NCBI GenBank assembly: GCA_003008705.1
Contig: PDUO01000062.1
Coordinates: 5,891-69,890, forward strand
Direction: 5' to 3'
Length of the DNA: 64,000 bases
Source of the DNA: Pezicula radicicola
Lineage: Eukaryota > Ascomycota > Leotiomycetes > Helotiales > Dermateaceae
Shown: piece after piece, positions 1 through 11,141 of the stretch
Layout of the letters: every line of letters begins with the position of its first letter
How positions within the stretch are numbered: the stretch's first letter is position 1
The notes under the pieces: generated by a model
Told to the model about the DNA's origin: nothing
Databases searched by the model: none
The model's input: only the letters and a program-made list of their open reading frames with translations
Made by a program: the position numbers and the translations under genes

Positions 1-215
1 ACCTTCTATAGTTTTATCTTATATAGACTTATCTTATATAGTTTTATCTTCTATAGTTTTATCTTATATAGACTTATCTTATATAACTTTATCTTTTATA
101 ACTTTATATTCTAGAGGCTTATCTTCTATAGCTTTATTATCTATAATCTAACCTTCTATAGCTTTATCTTCTATAGCTTAGTCTTTTATAACTTTATTTT
201 CTATAACTTTACTCC
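1..215. repeat. AT-rich 15-bp minisatellite
   Basis: About 14 head-to-tail units of roughly 15 bp, of the form TATAGTTTTATCTTA with TATAGACTTATCTTA variants, run from the window edge to about position 215. The copies differ mostly by C/T and G/A changes. The array probably continues to the left of the window. No coding potential is seen. Confidence 0.8.
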
Positions 216-679
216 TAAAATATAAAGACTACTATAGTCCCTCTAGCTTATATTTCTAGACTATAAGGGCTCTCTAGATATTCTAAGAGGGACTAAAGTA
301 TAGAGACTATCAAAGGCCTTCTAGTCTATTTCTCTATATAACTCTTATTTACTACTAGGTCTTCTACTCTCTCTCTCTCTTAGTAAGGGTATTCAAGGAT
401 ACTTTCTAATATAGTATTTTAATAATAAGTAAAGTAGGAGGAGGAGTTTAGAGGAAAGTAATAATTATATTCTATATATAATAAAAAAGAAGAGGGGAGG
501 GGATATAATAGAGGGAAAGAGAGAAGGAGAAGAGTAAGGGGTTATTAAAACTTAAAATATAATTTAGAAATATACTTTAATTCCTTTCTATATTATAATA
601 TTATATTTTATTATTTATTTCCTATATTCTATTTCCTTATATATAGTTTTTAGAAATTACTAGAGATAATTAAATAAAT

Positions 680-1440
680 AAAACTCCTTTATAACTTTAT
701 AATATCCCTTAGAGTTATAAGGGTTATTACTATTATATATATCTTATAATATAGCTTAATCTAATTAGTTATACTTTAAAACTATAAAAAGAAATTAATA
801 ATATAACTATTATATTTATTAAAAATTTCTCCTATATTATAAACCTTAGATTAATTAAGCTCCTATCTTTTTTTATTAGTTAATTACTAAGAAGGTTATT
901 TATAACTATATAACTATACTTAGAGTTATAAGAACTATTATTATTATATATATTCTATAATAAAGCCTAATATAATTAATTATACTTTAAAACTATAAAA
1001 AGAAATTAATAATATAGTTATTATTTTTCTTAAAAATTCCTCTTATATTATAGACTATAGATTACTAGGCCTCTTACCTTTTCTTCTTAATTAATTACTA
1101 AGAAGACTATTTATAGCTTTATAATTACTCTTAGGGTTATAAGAGCTACTACTATTATATATATCCTATAATAAGACTTGATTTAATTAACTACTTCAAG
1201 AAACTATAAAAAGAAATTAATAATAGAGCTATTATAATTATTGAAAATTTCTCTAATATTATAGAATAAAGCTTTATTAGACTCCTACCTTTTTTATTAA
1301 TTAATTATAAGGGAGGCCCTTCATAGTCTTTATAGTTACCCTTAGGGTTACTAGGCTATAGCTAGTTATATATATCCTATAATAAGGCCTGATCTAATTA
1401 ACTATATTAATAAACTATAATAGTATCCCTCTATAATAGT
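680..1440. repeat. 211-bp tandem repeat, about 3.5 copies, strongly diverged
   Basis: Two landmarks recur at exactly 211-bp spacing. The AGAGTTATAAG/AGGGTTATAAG motif is at 711, 922, 1133 and 1344, and ACTATAAAAAG (partial in the last copy) is at 781, 992, 1203 and 1414. Between landmarks the copies are alignable but differ heavily, mostly by transitions. The fourth copy is cut off near 1440. This looks like a small satellite array mutated by RIP. The rest of 216-1560 is AT-rich and noncoding. Confidence 0.85.
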
Positions 1441-1775
1441 TCTTATAAGTCGATGAGTAGATCAGTAATACCACTAAGCTTAGCTCTGTATTATATAGGT
1501 ATTTAAGAGCTACTTATAATCGAAGGGGGTTGTTATTACAGCGGTCGTCGTGGTTACTACTACTACTTACCTAAGTAGGAATCCCACGAAAATCCAAGGC
1601 GAGTCTTGCTTAGGGCCGCGTCTTGGTCCATTGGACTACAAGGTATGTGGTGCTCGGGACTACGACTATATGGATTTGAGGTACTGACAGTTTTCAGGTA
1701 CTTTTAAGAGAGGTTTCTTCGATCCAGCCTCTCACCACTTATACTGTCGGCGTCGGATTGCATGAAGTGTATGAG

Positions 1776-2234
1776 ATGTGTGACCAAATCGGAGACAACA
1801 ACATTCGAAAGCATGGAATATCTCTCAGCATGCTGTACGAAATATGGGCAATCCACTTATCACAGGAGTGCCAGCGAAAGATATCTCTCATTCAGCAAGA
1901 CCACAATGCCCTGAAAACGAAACATGTTGCTTTGAAAACTAAATACAACGCCCTGAAAACGACACACAACATCCTGAGCACCAAATATGAGGAGTCTCTG
2001 GCGTTGAATGTCATCTTAGTTCATAGGCTTGAAGAAACCACGAGAGACCTTATTACTTATCAAGAAGAGATTCGGAAAACTACGCAGCCAGTCGATGGCG
2101 ATGACCTAGGCGTTAATGGTGTTTGGCTAACCTCAAGAGAGAAGGCAAAAAAGGCAAAAAAGCAGAGAAAGCCAAAGGTCGCCAATCCGAGGAAGGCGGG
2201 TGGCAAGGTCACAGACAATCAAGTTAGTAATTGA
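1776..2234 (+). CDS. Hypothetical coiled-coil protein with a basic C-terminal tail
   Basis: This open frame of about 152 codons starts at the first in-frame ATG. I do not recognise a family. Residues around 45-75 hold a near-perfect heptad tandem (ALKTKHV, ALKTKYN, ALKTTHN), predicting a coiled coil. The C-terminus is lysine/arginine-rich (KAKKAKKQRKPK), like a nuclear or nucleic-acid-binding tail. It follows the AT-rich repeats directly and could be the last exon of a longer gene or a fragment of a mobile-element protein. No promoter or upstream exon could be identified. Confidence 0.4.
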   Translation: MCDQIGDNNIRKHGISLSMLYEIWAIHLSQECQRKISLIQQDHNALKTKHVALKTKYNALKTTHNILSTKYEESLALNVILVHRLEETTRDLITYQEEIRKTTQPVDGDDLGVNGVWLTSREKAKKAKKQRKPKVANPRKAGGKVTDNQVSN

Positions 2235-2463
2235 ATTTTTCTATTCCCTGACATGTTCTCTAAATGTTACTGGATTAAGCATCATGCCAAGCCCGCGCCG
2301 CGTCAAAACTGGTAACTCAATTAGCAGTTCAAGAACTAGGGAAATAGGAATGGAGAGCAAAACTTTCAGATTATTCAACAAAAGCAACACCATTCTAGTC
2401 CTACTACTACTACTTGACAAAAACACAAGAACTCAGACAGTTACTTCTTTCTGTTTGAGACAT

Positions 2464-4234
2464 CTAGCAGCAACCCCTGAACTCCACCGCCTTAGACTTT
2501 GGACGAAAGTCCAACTCCTTCAAATGAATGGTCTGATCTAGCATACGTCGGACAATCTCTCGAATCTTATCACTCGTTTCGCTATTTGTGCGTACTGTTC
2601 TTGCAATTAGTGGACAGGTAGATGGATTCAACGGTGTGTACCTACAGGAGACAACTGTTGGCCCTTCGGATCCTTGATCTCTGACTTGATTAGGCTCTCA
2701 GCATCCATGGCATCGTATATCATGTCGATACACTCACCCAACGGGACACATGCCCCCCTCTGTGTCTGCGGAGAGAGGAAATTGCCCCGAACAAATAGGT
2801 GAATGTCAAGGGTCTATGGAGTCAGCGCAGTACTGAGACTGGAGAGGTTTAACGAACCTTGTCAATGTCTTCGTTATCAAGCAGTTCCTGCATCCTGTCG
2901 GCAACCCAAGCGGAATGCACTTCTCGTAATGATCAGTGAGTTCACTTAGAAGAAGAAAGGGGGGAGAGCACTTACATTCGGATTCGACTTCCCAAAACAG
3001 AGCAATCCTCCTCGTGTTGACTTTGCAGTTGCGATAACCGTCCAGAAGCTGCGTGATGTAAGGGAGCTGCCCGGCTATTCCGATGCCGGTGGCGAACAAG
3101 AGGACCGTGCCGTACGAATCGAGATCAAGTTCCTGGACCCTCGATGATGGCCCTTTTCTCGGAGTTGCTGCTGAAATCGTTACTAGTATGCAAGAAAAGG
3201 TTCTTCGTGAATCCGCCGTGCTTCTGGACCAGAAATACGACGTAGTCATTACCGTCCTCGCGGTACCACCACGATACGTCGAAAGGGTGCATTTGAGCAA
3301 ATGAAGAGCGGCTCAAACCTGGAATGCAGAGATACGCAACTTGCCCGGCTCGTGGTTCCCAGGCCCTGGAGACCCGAACATGTAGATGAACTGCGTCTGA
3401 TATTGGTATGTCCTCGTACTCCCTCTCCCTCTTGAATGTTATTGTTCGGATGGAGTCTCGATTCAGTGGCTTCTGATATGTGACATTGCGGTATAGGATC
3501 TGGCACAGTCGTACCAACCCTATCAGAATCTGAAGGCAGACTGTTGTGAGGAGATAATTGTTGGTGACGTTAGTAAGTCTTTAGACGGACTATGGAGGTA
3601 TATGGAAGTTATCATTACAACTGCGAGTATGAAGTGTGTGTTCACGAACACTTCGTACAACCGCTGTCGGAGTATTCCGGAGGCCAGTGTGGGCGATTGC
3701 AACCTGTCATGTAAGCTTCTTTTCCGCTCTGCGAGATGGAATACCTACTGTGAGAGCTGCAATATCTGATATTGTGTCCAGCTTGAGTTTTCGGGTCGGC
3801 AAAGCCGCTGTAACATGGATAAGGCCTTCAGTGTTGGCTACCCGTCCCAACCAGCGGTGAATTCTCGAATAGGTCTCCAAACTGATACTACAGCGACTCG
3901 CTATAACATTCATATAAGCACCCAATGAGAGTGGCATAAGATTGATGGTGGATATCAAGCCAGATCGTTTCACGAATCCAGAGACGTCTTTCACGTTGAG
4001 AGAGAGACAAATTGCGTTACCTCCCAGGAAGACGAGGAGGACAAGCACGTCGAACCGGGTTGTTTTCCGAGACCCTCTTAGGTAATGGTGGATTTGGGGG
4101 TAAAAAACATATTTGAGGAAGTAGACCGTTCCGTAGACATGAGAAAGTCTGGAAATCCATAGCAAACCTAAAGCAACGATTGATAACGCAACAAGACCTC
4201 CCAGAGCTATCGCGTACCACTGAGTTATATCCAT
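2464..4234 (-). pseudogene. Ferric-chelate reductase (FRE family), one internal frameshift
   Basis: The family is a plasma-membrane flavocytochrome that reduces Fe3+ chelates with NADPH through FAD and two hemes. From the ATG at 4234, the first exon has membrane segments and the heme region IHRWLGR...LIHV. Further exons carry YEVFVNTHF, the FAD motif HPFDVSWW, the NADP-binding stretch YGTVLLFATGIGIAG, the AWVADRMQELL motif and the end LDFRPKSKAVEFRGCC. Five introns fit, with later ones at 3590-3541 (TACTAAC branch), 2975-2930, 2857-2814 and 2641-2595; the acceptor of the first, starting at 3748, is uncertain. At about 3137 a small deletion removes the conserved Tyr-Gly after Glu-Gly-Pro and shifts the frame, so the gene is probably broken although everything else is preserved. 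It lies 1.2 kb upstream of the patatin-like pseudogene. Confidence 0.8.
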
Positions 4235-4590
4235 GGCTATCGTTGGAATTCGGTAGAAGAAGAGAGTGTAAGAGAGGCATATTTTTAAGTTGACCTAGTC
4301 CCCCAAATATGTACTAGCTTAGACTACTTTTAGACCCCAAAGAGAGGTATCTAAATAAAGCAAAGGGGACGAGAACTTGACCACTAATCTTGAGCACAGC
4401 CATCTCTATTTTCGGGGACAAGAGCCGATTATAAGTCCTTGACGCTGGAGGGTATCTCCTCTACAATCCTTTCGATTTTACTGTAACGTACAGTACAATG
4501 GCTTAGACTAAGTTCTCAGTCAAAAGGGAGAACAAGTTGTTCAAAATACGGCGAGAAGGGGTGTGCTCAAAGCTAGTGACGCTGGGGCAG

Positions 4591-4984
4591 ATGGATGACA
4601 CCCAGCTGATCCTTGCTATGTGGAGACTCAAACGAAAACAGCTCTATACTCTCCTTTCAGACAAGCCAGAAAAGCTTCCATGGATAAAGGATATACTAAA
4701 GATGGTAAGTAGGGCCTAAGGATTTGTTCAGAGCTTTCATTGACAACATGTAGATGGCAATGAAAGGGGCACTCAATGAGCAGCCAGAGCAAGTGCTGGA
4801 GAGGAAGGCCAAAACTTCCAAATCGACTGGGACAAGAAGCAAAATGACTACCGGCCCGAGAACTGTCCAATTAAATGTCGAGGACCAGATCATAATATCA
4901 CCAACAAGTCTGCTGGAGTTTCCGTCTCTGCCGCAGTTTGAGTTGACAATCCTGAAGAAGATTCGCCGAAAGACTGGCAGGTAG
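4591..4984 (+). CDS. Hypothetical 114-aa protein, two exons
   Basis: Exon 1 is 4591-4704 and exon 2 is 4754-4984. The 49-bp intron has a clean GTAAGT donor and TAG acceptor, and the frame continues across it. The start is the first in-frame ATG; the frame is open further upstream without an ATG, so another 5' exon is possible. The product is lysine-rich (LKRKQLYTLL, ERKAKTSKSTGTRSK, ILKKIRRKTGR) with no domain I recognise. It lies between the ferric reductase and the patatin-like pseudogene and could be an independent small gene or a remnant. Confidence 0.35.
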
Positions 4985-5429
4985 TTAGGAAATATATTGT
5001 CTTCGATCAGTGATCCGTGTTCATTCCATCGTAACACTTCGAAATTAAGTTAATCCACTCACAACTCATAAGCTACATGGAGATATAAACTGTGTTTAGT
5101 TCGGCGGTTAGGATCAATTTTGTATTTCTAGCCGTCCATTCTAGCTAGCTAGAGAACGACAACATTGCTGACTACAGATGGCTCCTTAAGCCCGTAAAGA
5201 TGGTTTAATAAAAAATTTCACAGCAGGTGGTCTCTCTGGAATTGTTTGAAGCTTGGTAAACCCCCTATTTGTTCCATACTGTCGTGATACTGTGTCACCA
5301 GGTAGCTCTGTTCGGTTTCTTATTTATGGAGCTTGCTCCGGGAAGTTCTGCGACGCCTTTTGGGATATTAACTTTCACTGCAGGACTAGAACTGTTATAG
5401 TGGTAGTGATTCATCTCAATAACAAGATT

Positions 5430-8400
5430 GTTTGGCTAATACGCGTGTACCAGAATGCTCTTGAACAGAGTATATTTCGACCTAGAGTAGATGAGCTGAC
5501 CCAAGATATTGGAGGAAGCATTCTTTGTAGAACGTGGCTTCCTACGGAGAGTATAAGTGTGCCTGAAAGGTGAATCATGTGGCAGGTAAGCTTTCAGAAG
5601 TTTAGAGGTTTCGTTACCTTGTCCATTTCGTTTCGTCTTTGGATACGGCCTGGAGCGAAGTTAGCATTGACGGATCAGAGGATATAGATATATACTCGTC
5701 GTGGTTCAGTGTACAACGGTTCTTGCGATCCATCTTGACCAGATATTTGGGATTGACTCTTAAGATTGAGAATCAGATGTAAGATAAAGTTTAGGAAGAA
5801 TGGTGGTGGAAGGTCCAGATTCCCACTTTAAGGACTGCTTTGAATGGGCCTAGAACTGGACTTGTAAGCTCCTTCGAATTTAGTAACACCATCTTCAAGA
5901 TTCCTAGATCTAGGAACCCTGACTCTCGTAAATGATGATCATATCTATAAGTTAGACCTTTCTACTTGGATTGACGACCCAGCTACGGTGTTGCAGTGAT
6001 GAAGCGTTGTGACCATAGTCAGTGGTTGAGCATCTGCGCGCCCAAAACAACGAAACATGCCTCCTAGAGTCTGACAGACTTCAAAACATTATAAAACACA
6101 TTCCCAATCCAAACGTTCAGAAGCCCAGTTTGTTTGTGCTAATTGGAAACGCAGTAAAATTGGTCGCCTTACGAGATCTATTCGGCGTCAAGTGAACCAG
6201 ACGATTTACCACTAGACGTGAGACTGGCGAGATCTATCTATACATAGATCCATCAACGATATTTCATGAACGTCCAGTATTTATTGCAGAGGGCGACTTT
6301 CCACCTAAGAGCTTTAGACGTAAACCTACCAAATATAAGTGTCATGAATTCACCAGGAGAGTCATTCTAAGAGAGGCTAAAGATTCCAGCTTGGATCAAG
6401 TTACGAACGGTATCTTCAACGACCTCCTGTTTCCTTTTACTGACGTCTTTTGCTTCTTTTGTGATAATATAGGTGGTCTCAAAAAGATTGCACGCCATTT
6501 AGCGGTATAGCTAGAGTATGGTCGCTCGTCGACAGCTCCCAAGAGTACACTCCCAAGGGTGGTCATTGTAACCGAAATGATCCCACCTGGAGTGGAAGCT
6601 CAGAATGAGGCTAGGATATCCTTTCTATGGCTTCTGAGAGAGTAAACGACAAAAGATCTATCTGAACAGATCTCGGCGATTGAAATAGTCGCTCTTTTCC
6701 CCAATGGCTCTCTATCAGTTGACTCTCGCCATAGACTACTCAAAGAACGCTCATGACCGGCTTAGATCAAGTGCGAGAAGGCAGAGATGGCTCATGATTC
6801 TTGTTCTCTGTAATACATTTCGGAGTATTTCTAAAGACTGCTTGCGAGTACTTCTCAAGTAGGGAGAGATCTTTTGATTTCATCTAGACCTCGAGGCTGT
6901 ATAACCCGTTTCCGCAGGATCTTGATGAACATTTGTCGAATTTTCTCAAGTAGATTAATTCCCTTCGTAGGCTAACTAATTTCGCAGCTCCAATGATCGC
7001 ATCTAGCTTTTTCCTTGATAGTTATCCCCCCAGGTTCTCATCGTAAGTTTTCCCATTCAACATATTCAGGACTATAATTTTGTCTAGTTTTCGAGCTGGC
7101 AAAAGTATTCAACACTCTCTACAAAGACATCCTGCATAGGGCAGTCCAGCATAGAGTCATAGCATTTGATGACTCTCCAGATGTGATTCTTAGATCTGGA
7201 TTCATGAATTTAATCCAGAAGTACTTCGAGCAATCATCAATTCAAGAGGCAGCGCGCCTCGTGTGCCTCCACCATCGATGCAAAGAACACCAACTCCAGC
7301 AGTAGGGGATGGATTCTAATCTTTACCTCTTCGGACATTTCAAGATCGCACAAGAAACATTTCTGGACCTTGAAGATCCAGGGATCGTCGACGCAGCAGT
7401 CTCCCAGGACTTGAATACAGTTCTCGCACATGATATGTTTGCATTGCAAGCCATACTGGGGCCGGCGGCGCAGACAAGAGAGACATGTGCTACTGCTTTA
7501 TATGTCATTCCACTGGACCTTAAAGCGACTAAGATTGCTGCGGTGGATCTCGGACGTTGATACGTATACAGGATCGCATCGGACTGTCGATTCCATTCCA
7601 GAAGTTTTTCAAAGTCGCTTTTGGAATCAGCTCAGGTATACAACTCAGTATCTTAACTGAATCCGTGCTGACTTATTCAGGCGGGCTTATTTGCCTAGCA
7701 ATGTTTATTAACGGGTGGACCATTGATGACACTACTGAGATCTTCGAGAAGCTAGCGAAATTGGCCTTTCAAAGACGGAAAGTTTTGAAAATCCCTTTTG
7801 TGTCCAAATTGATCGAACTTTTGGTATCTTACTTTACTGATAGTCTCTATCCGCCTGAAAATATTAAAGCGGCGCTAAAGCAGGCTTTTGGCATCGAGAG
7901 AAGCGTACTGGATCTGTCAGCAGCTTCTACAACCGGAACTCGTGTTAGCTTACCAATTGCTACTACTGGTAACAGGCCAGCATCTCGCATTTTCACGAAC
8001 TATAATGGTATTGGAGAACGAACCAAGGATCAAGGTATGTTGTAAAGGACTCTCTTCAATTGCTACTACTAATAGAACCCAGGCCAAGTCATCAAGCCAA
8101 AAGATGGACATGGACAAGTGCCTTTGTGGGAGATGTAAGAAACCACATCTATCTGCTTAGATATATTGCTAATAAGTTGCAGAGCGAGATCTCTTTCTGC
8201 TACGCCAGGGTATTCCGCTAATCCTTTTCTTTTAGCAATAACTTACATTTAGTATATGTTTTTCCCGCCGAAACACATCCGCAATATAGGTGTTTTCCAA
8301 GACGCCGGCCCTCTTGAGAACGATCCTACCATCTCCGCATTATCTGAGGTAGCAGCCCTTTTCCCTTTGATTGAAGAACCTAACTTCGTTGTCTCTCTAG

Positions 8401-8790
8401 GCACTAGTAAGCTAGCTGCTGCTAATGACATCCCCACTGATCGACCACGCAACATTTGGACGAATGGTGCGTTGCCTCGAATATATAGGCTGTTTTAGGA
8501 GAAAATTTGAGATGGAAAGTAAGGCAAGTCTTCCAAGCGCACCCAAGATACCATCGCCTTAACATAGAGTTTGAAGGTCCAGAACCAAGGCTAGACGACA
8601 CACAGAGTTTTCCCGAATTAAAGGCCAGGGCTTAGGAAGATCATTCAGTATCCAGGACTATTGACAACATTGCTCGTAGTATCATCGCCTCGCTATTCTA
8701 CTTTGAGTTTGATGAGATTCTAAAGCGATCAGATGGGAAATACATTGGTCATGGACGCATCTTGTGCTCTAGAACCGGCTGCATGTCTTG
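5430..8790 (+). pseudogene. Large RING/patatin-like phospholipase gene, broken, with internal inversion
   Basis: The family is a large fungal patatin-like protein (acyl hydrolase with Ser/Asp dyad) with an N-terminal region, a RING-type zinc finger and a patatin domain. In order on the + strand I see DIYSSWFSVQRFLRSIL (about 5690), GEIYLYIDPSTIF (6230), LLFPFTDVFCFFCD (6430), LPRVVIVTEMIPPG (6540), IAFDDSPDVILRSGF (7165), then the patatin GISSGG (across an intron ending at 7680), a block from SLYPPENIKAALKQAF (7850), FPPKHIRNIGVFQDAG (8270) and VVSLGTSKLA (8395), and NIEFEGPEPRLDDTQS (8580). The RING and GGGTRG segments between 7236 and 7561 lie on the opposite strand. Many in-frame stops and small indels break it. 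The usual C-terminus is replaced by a Zn2Cys6 domain. Confidence 0.8.
7236..7561 (-). other. Inverted 326-bp segment of the patatin-like gene (RING finger and GGGTRG nucleotide elbow)
   Basis: Read on the minus strand, this segment encodes SNLSRFK...CLSCLRRRPQYGLQCKH, then MCENC, DDPWIF, CFLCDLEM and, one frame later, GVLCIDGGGTRGALPL. These are exactly the parts missing from the + strand gene. The ends are ATCAA (7236-7240) and TTGAT (7557-7561), a 5-bp inverted repeat. Flipping the segment keeps the reading frame at both joins: FEQSS runs into TSEIHR on the left, and LPLELI into RIQDRIG on the right. One stop in the RING lead-in and one frameshift after IHP are separate lesions. Confidence 0.85.
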
Positions 8791-9309
8791 TAAGGCTAAA
8801 CACAAAAAGGTAAAAATCTCTTGACTCATTTCAAATATCAAGCTTATAACATCTGAACTGTAACGCTGATGTCTTGGAAACTTCTAGTGTGACGAAACAC
8901 ATCCGACTTGCAAATGTCAGTATCAATCTCCTTCTTCTTGACAAGACTCTCCCTGGGGGAGACTGCTAGTACTGACCGTTCTTCTCTTTAATCAGCTTGT
9001 CAAAAATTAAACGAATGTTGCACATATCCTACCAATCTACTAGTCTCGACCTTTAAACAGCCAAATCTCTCCAACGAAACCAAGATGTCTCTCGAATCGA
9101 TGAATCTTTCTGATGAGCAGTTAATGCAGTGTCAAAGCATTCCACCAATCAATATAGATGGCACGACCGTGGAAGTCGAAGTGATATTTGAAGGACGACA
9201 TGTCAAGATATCGGCAGAAGCCGATTCGATTTTGGGACTTCTCCCAGGCGCGGAGGAAAAATTTCCGTCAGAAATATGGTGGGAACTTTGTAAAAAGGAC
9301 TCACATTGA
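8770..9309 (+). pseudogene. Zn2Cys6 DNA-binding domain, fused to the patatin pseudogene tail
   Basis: After splicing, this gives a complete binuclear zinc cluster with CX2CX6CX6CX2CX6C spacing: TGCMSCKAKHKKCDETHPT, then CKSCQKLNECC and TYPT. Two introns interrupt it, at about 8810-8887 and from GTCAGT at about 8918 to CAG at about 8995. The second exon continues in frame through MSLESMNLSDEQLM to a stop at 9309, a region I do not recognise. In normal genes this cluster sits at the N-terminus of a regulator. Here it follows the patatin peptide HGRILCS without a frame change and without an obvious ATG of its own, so it is probably a deletion fusion and not a working regulator. Confidence 0.65.
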
Positions 9310-9654
9310 TCTTAACATCGATCGATCGGTAGTGTTGCTCTTAAAATGCGTATTCTGGTTCCTGGCTTGGACTTGCCGTTGCTTGGGGTTTCGTTTCTGC
9401 CTTGGCCTGGGTTACTACCAGTTCTCAGTATGCATTCTTTCATTTGAAGAATAAAATGATGAAGTATTACCTTGATTCATTTCGAGCTTTCGAATTGGAA
9501 GAGATAGAATAGATGGCGCGAATTTGAATTGGACATAGGGCTATTTGAGCAACTTTACCGCTCCACGAATCTTGACAGAATCATTGGGTTTGAGCCCCGT
9601 TCCCGAGGATGACACAGTAACAGCATCCAGCTAGGCAAAAACACGATATCAAGA

Positions 9655-10218
9655 GGAGACTGACTCTCAAGCATTTCCTGGGATTTTACAACTGGGCTAC
9701 GTCGGTCTCAATGCCAATTGTGGTGCTCTCCGGCGGCTTGATACCCTTGATCGAGGCTACGCTTGAACAGTTCATAGAGCATGAGCTTCATGGCAGAGAA
9801 GTGGTTGCCAACTCAGTAGCTGTTAGAGACGGGTTCAAATCAATCAATGAGGATGGGGTGGCCTAGAGAGTACATTTCCGAGACAACAGCATCTACAGAA
9901 ATGATAAAGCGCAAGCCATTAAGCCATATGCTGAGCATCGAGAGCCAATGGATGAAGCCGACAAGCCGATCTTGCTGTTTGCCGGCGACAATATCAGCGG
10001 TCTAGGTGCAGCTGGGCACACAGATCTTTTGTTTGCTAAACAAGGCGAAGGTACCAAACTCAACCGTCACCATGAACATTGATTGTCATTGGTGCGATAA
10101 GTTCAGTACTAATCCATGGGACTTGTCAGATCTCGTCGAATATTGTAAACGACGGTAATTGCTATTCATTGAATTCCAGGACTGGGCTTCAATTTTGAAG
10201 ACCACGCAAGACTTATAG
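9655..10218 (+). pseudogene. HAD-superfamily phosphatase (phosphoserine-phosphatase/MtnX-like), broken
   Basis: The + strand encodes FYNWATSVSMPIVVLSGG (HAD motif II region), REVVANSVAVRDG, VHFRDNSIYRNDKAQAI (motif III lysine) and ILLFAGDNISGLGAAGHTD (motif IV, GDxxxD-like), then after a probable intron with a TACTAAT branch LVEYCKRR and FIEFQDWASILKTTQD. This is the C-terminal two thirds of a fungal HAD phosphatase acting on small phosphorylated metabolites. The N-terminal DxDGT motif is absent. Stops occur at 9864 (TAG, where a Trp is expected) and about 10157 (TAA). It follows the Zn2Cys6 fragment on the same strand. Confidence 0.7.
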
Positions 10219-11140
10219 TAAGATGTCAATGCGGCTGCTGCATAGTGTCTAAAAGGTTATGTGTAGTTATGGGAGGAAATCTGTGGCGGAAGTTGTTCTT
10301 TCCACGAAAGAACTCATTGAATGAAAAGAACGTACCCACGTTCTATGCCTCAGATCATTGTGTTTGTCTGCCCTCATTCGTTCATTCACTTTGTACGTTG
10401 GTACCTCTCCCTCCCCCTCCCTCATCTGCAATAGGTCCAGGCACTCGACTTCTTGATGGACTAAAGCTAGGATGACTTCAAAAGCTGCTTGTCCTGTGCT
10501 TGCACGTCTCTCGGATAAAGCGCACTTTCACTGTGTACTAAAGTGAATTTATCAAGCTTGTAGAGTAGATCTCACGTACAGCCCTTTTCAGCTGCATTGT
10601 GACACCAATTATCGATGCCAATAGCGTGGTCATGCCGGGCACCAGGCCATCCTCCTCGAGTTGGCCAAAAATGAAGCATGAGTATGAATTATGAGAGGAT
10701 GCAGCTGCTGCCACAACTCTGATTCTTGCAGGTCCGCCGATTCGTCAATGTTCCTAACCTTGAGGAAGACAGCAGGCTTGGCTGCAACTGGACAAGAAGC
10801 GAAGGTAAGAGCAGGATTTTCATTCAAGGGTGCCGCATTTACTGCCAGATTAAGTGGCCAAAGAGTCTCAAAAGGTTCTGCTGCCAGCATCACATCCAGC
10901 AGAATTCTTATAAGTCATTATAGTCCCCGTTTTTATCCTCTGACGCAAGTGGCGATCGATACATGTCTCGAGCGTCCCATCTCTTCCACACAGCAGCTAG
11001 TAGGATACCGGTAAGCTGTCGAGCCATATATAGCCAAGCCCCGACACAGTGATTTTATGAACGAGCCTAGTAAGAGTTCCAACATCTCACAGCTTCGAAC
11101 CTATACAGCGGTCAATCATTTGTACAAGCTTTTCGGCAGC
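10219..11140. other. No recognisable gene
   Basis: Only short overlapping frames on both strands, none with a motif, splice signal pair or composition that supports a gene. A CT-rich tract lies near 10405-10430. Confidence 0.4.
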
Positions 11141-11141
11141 T

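Noticed and set aside
8249..8455. Minus-strand ORF opposite the patatin domain
   Set aside because: It is a shadow of the recognisable + strand patatin sequence.
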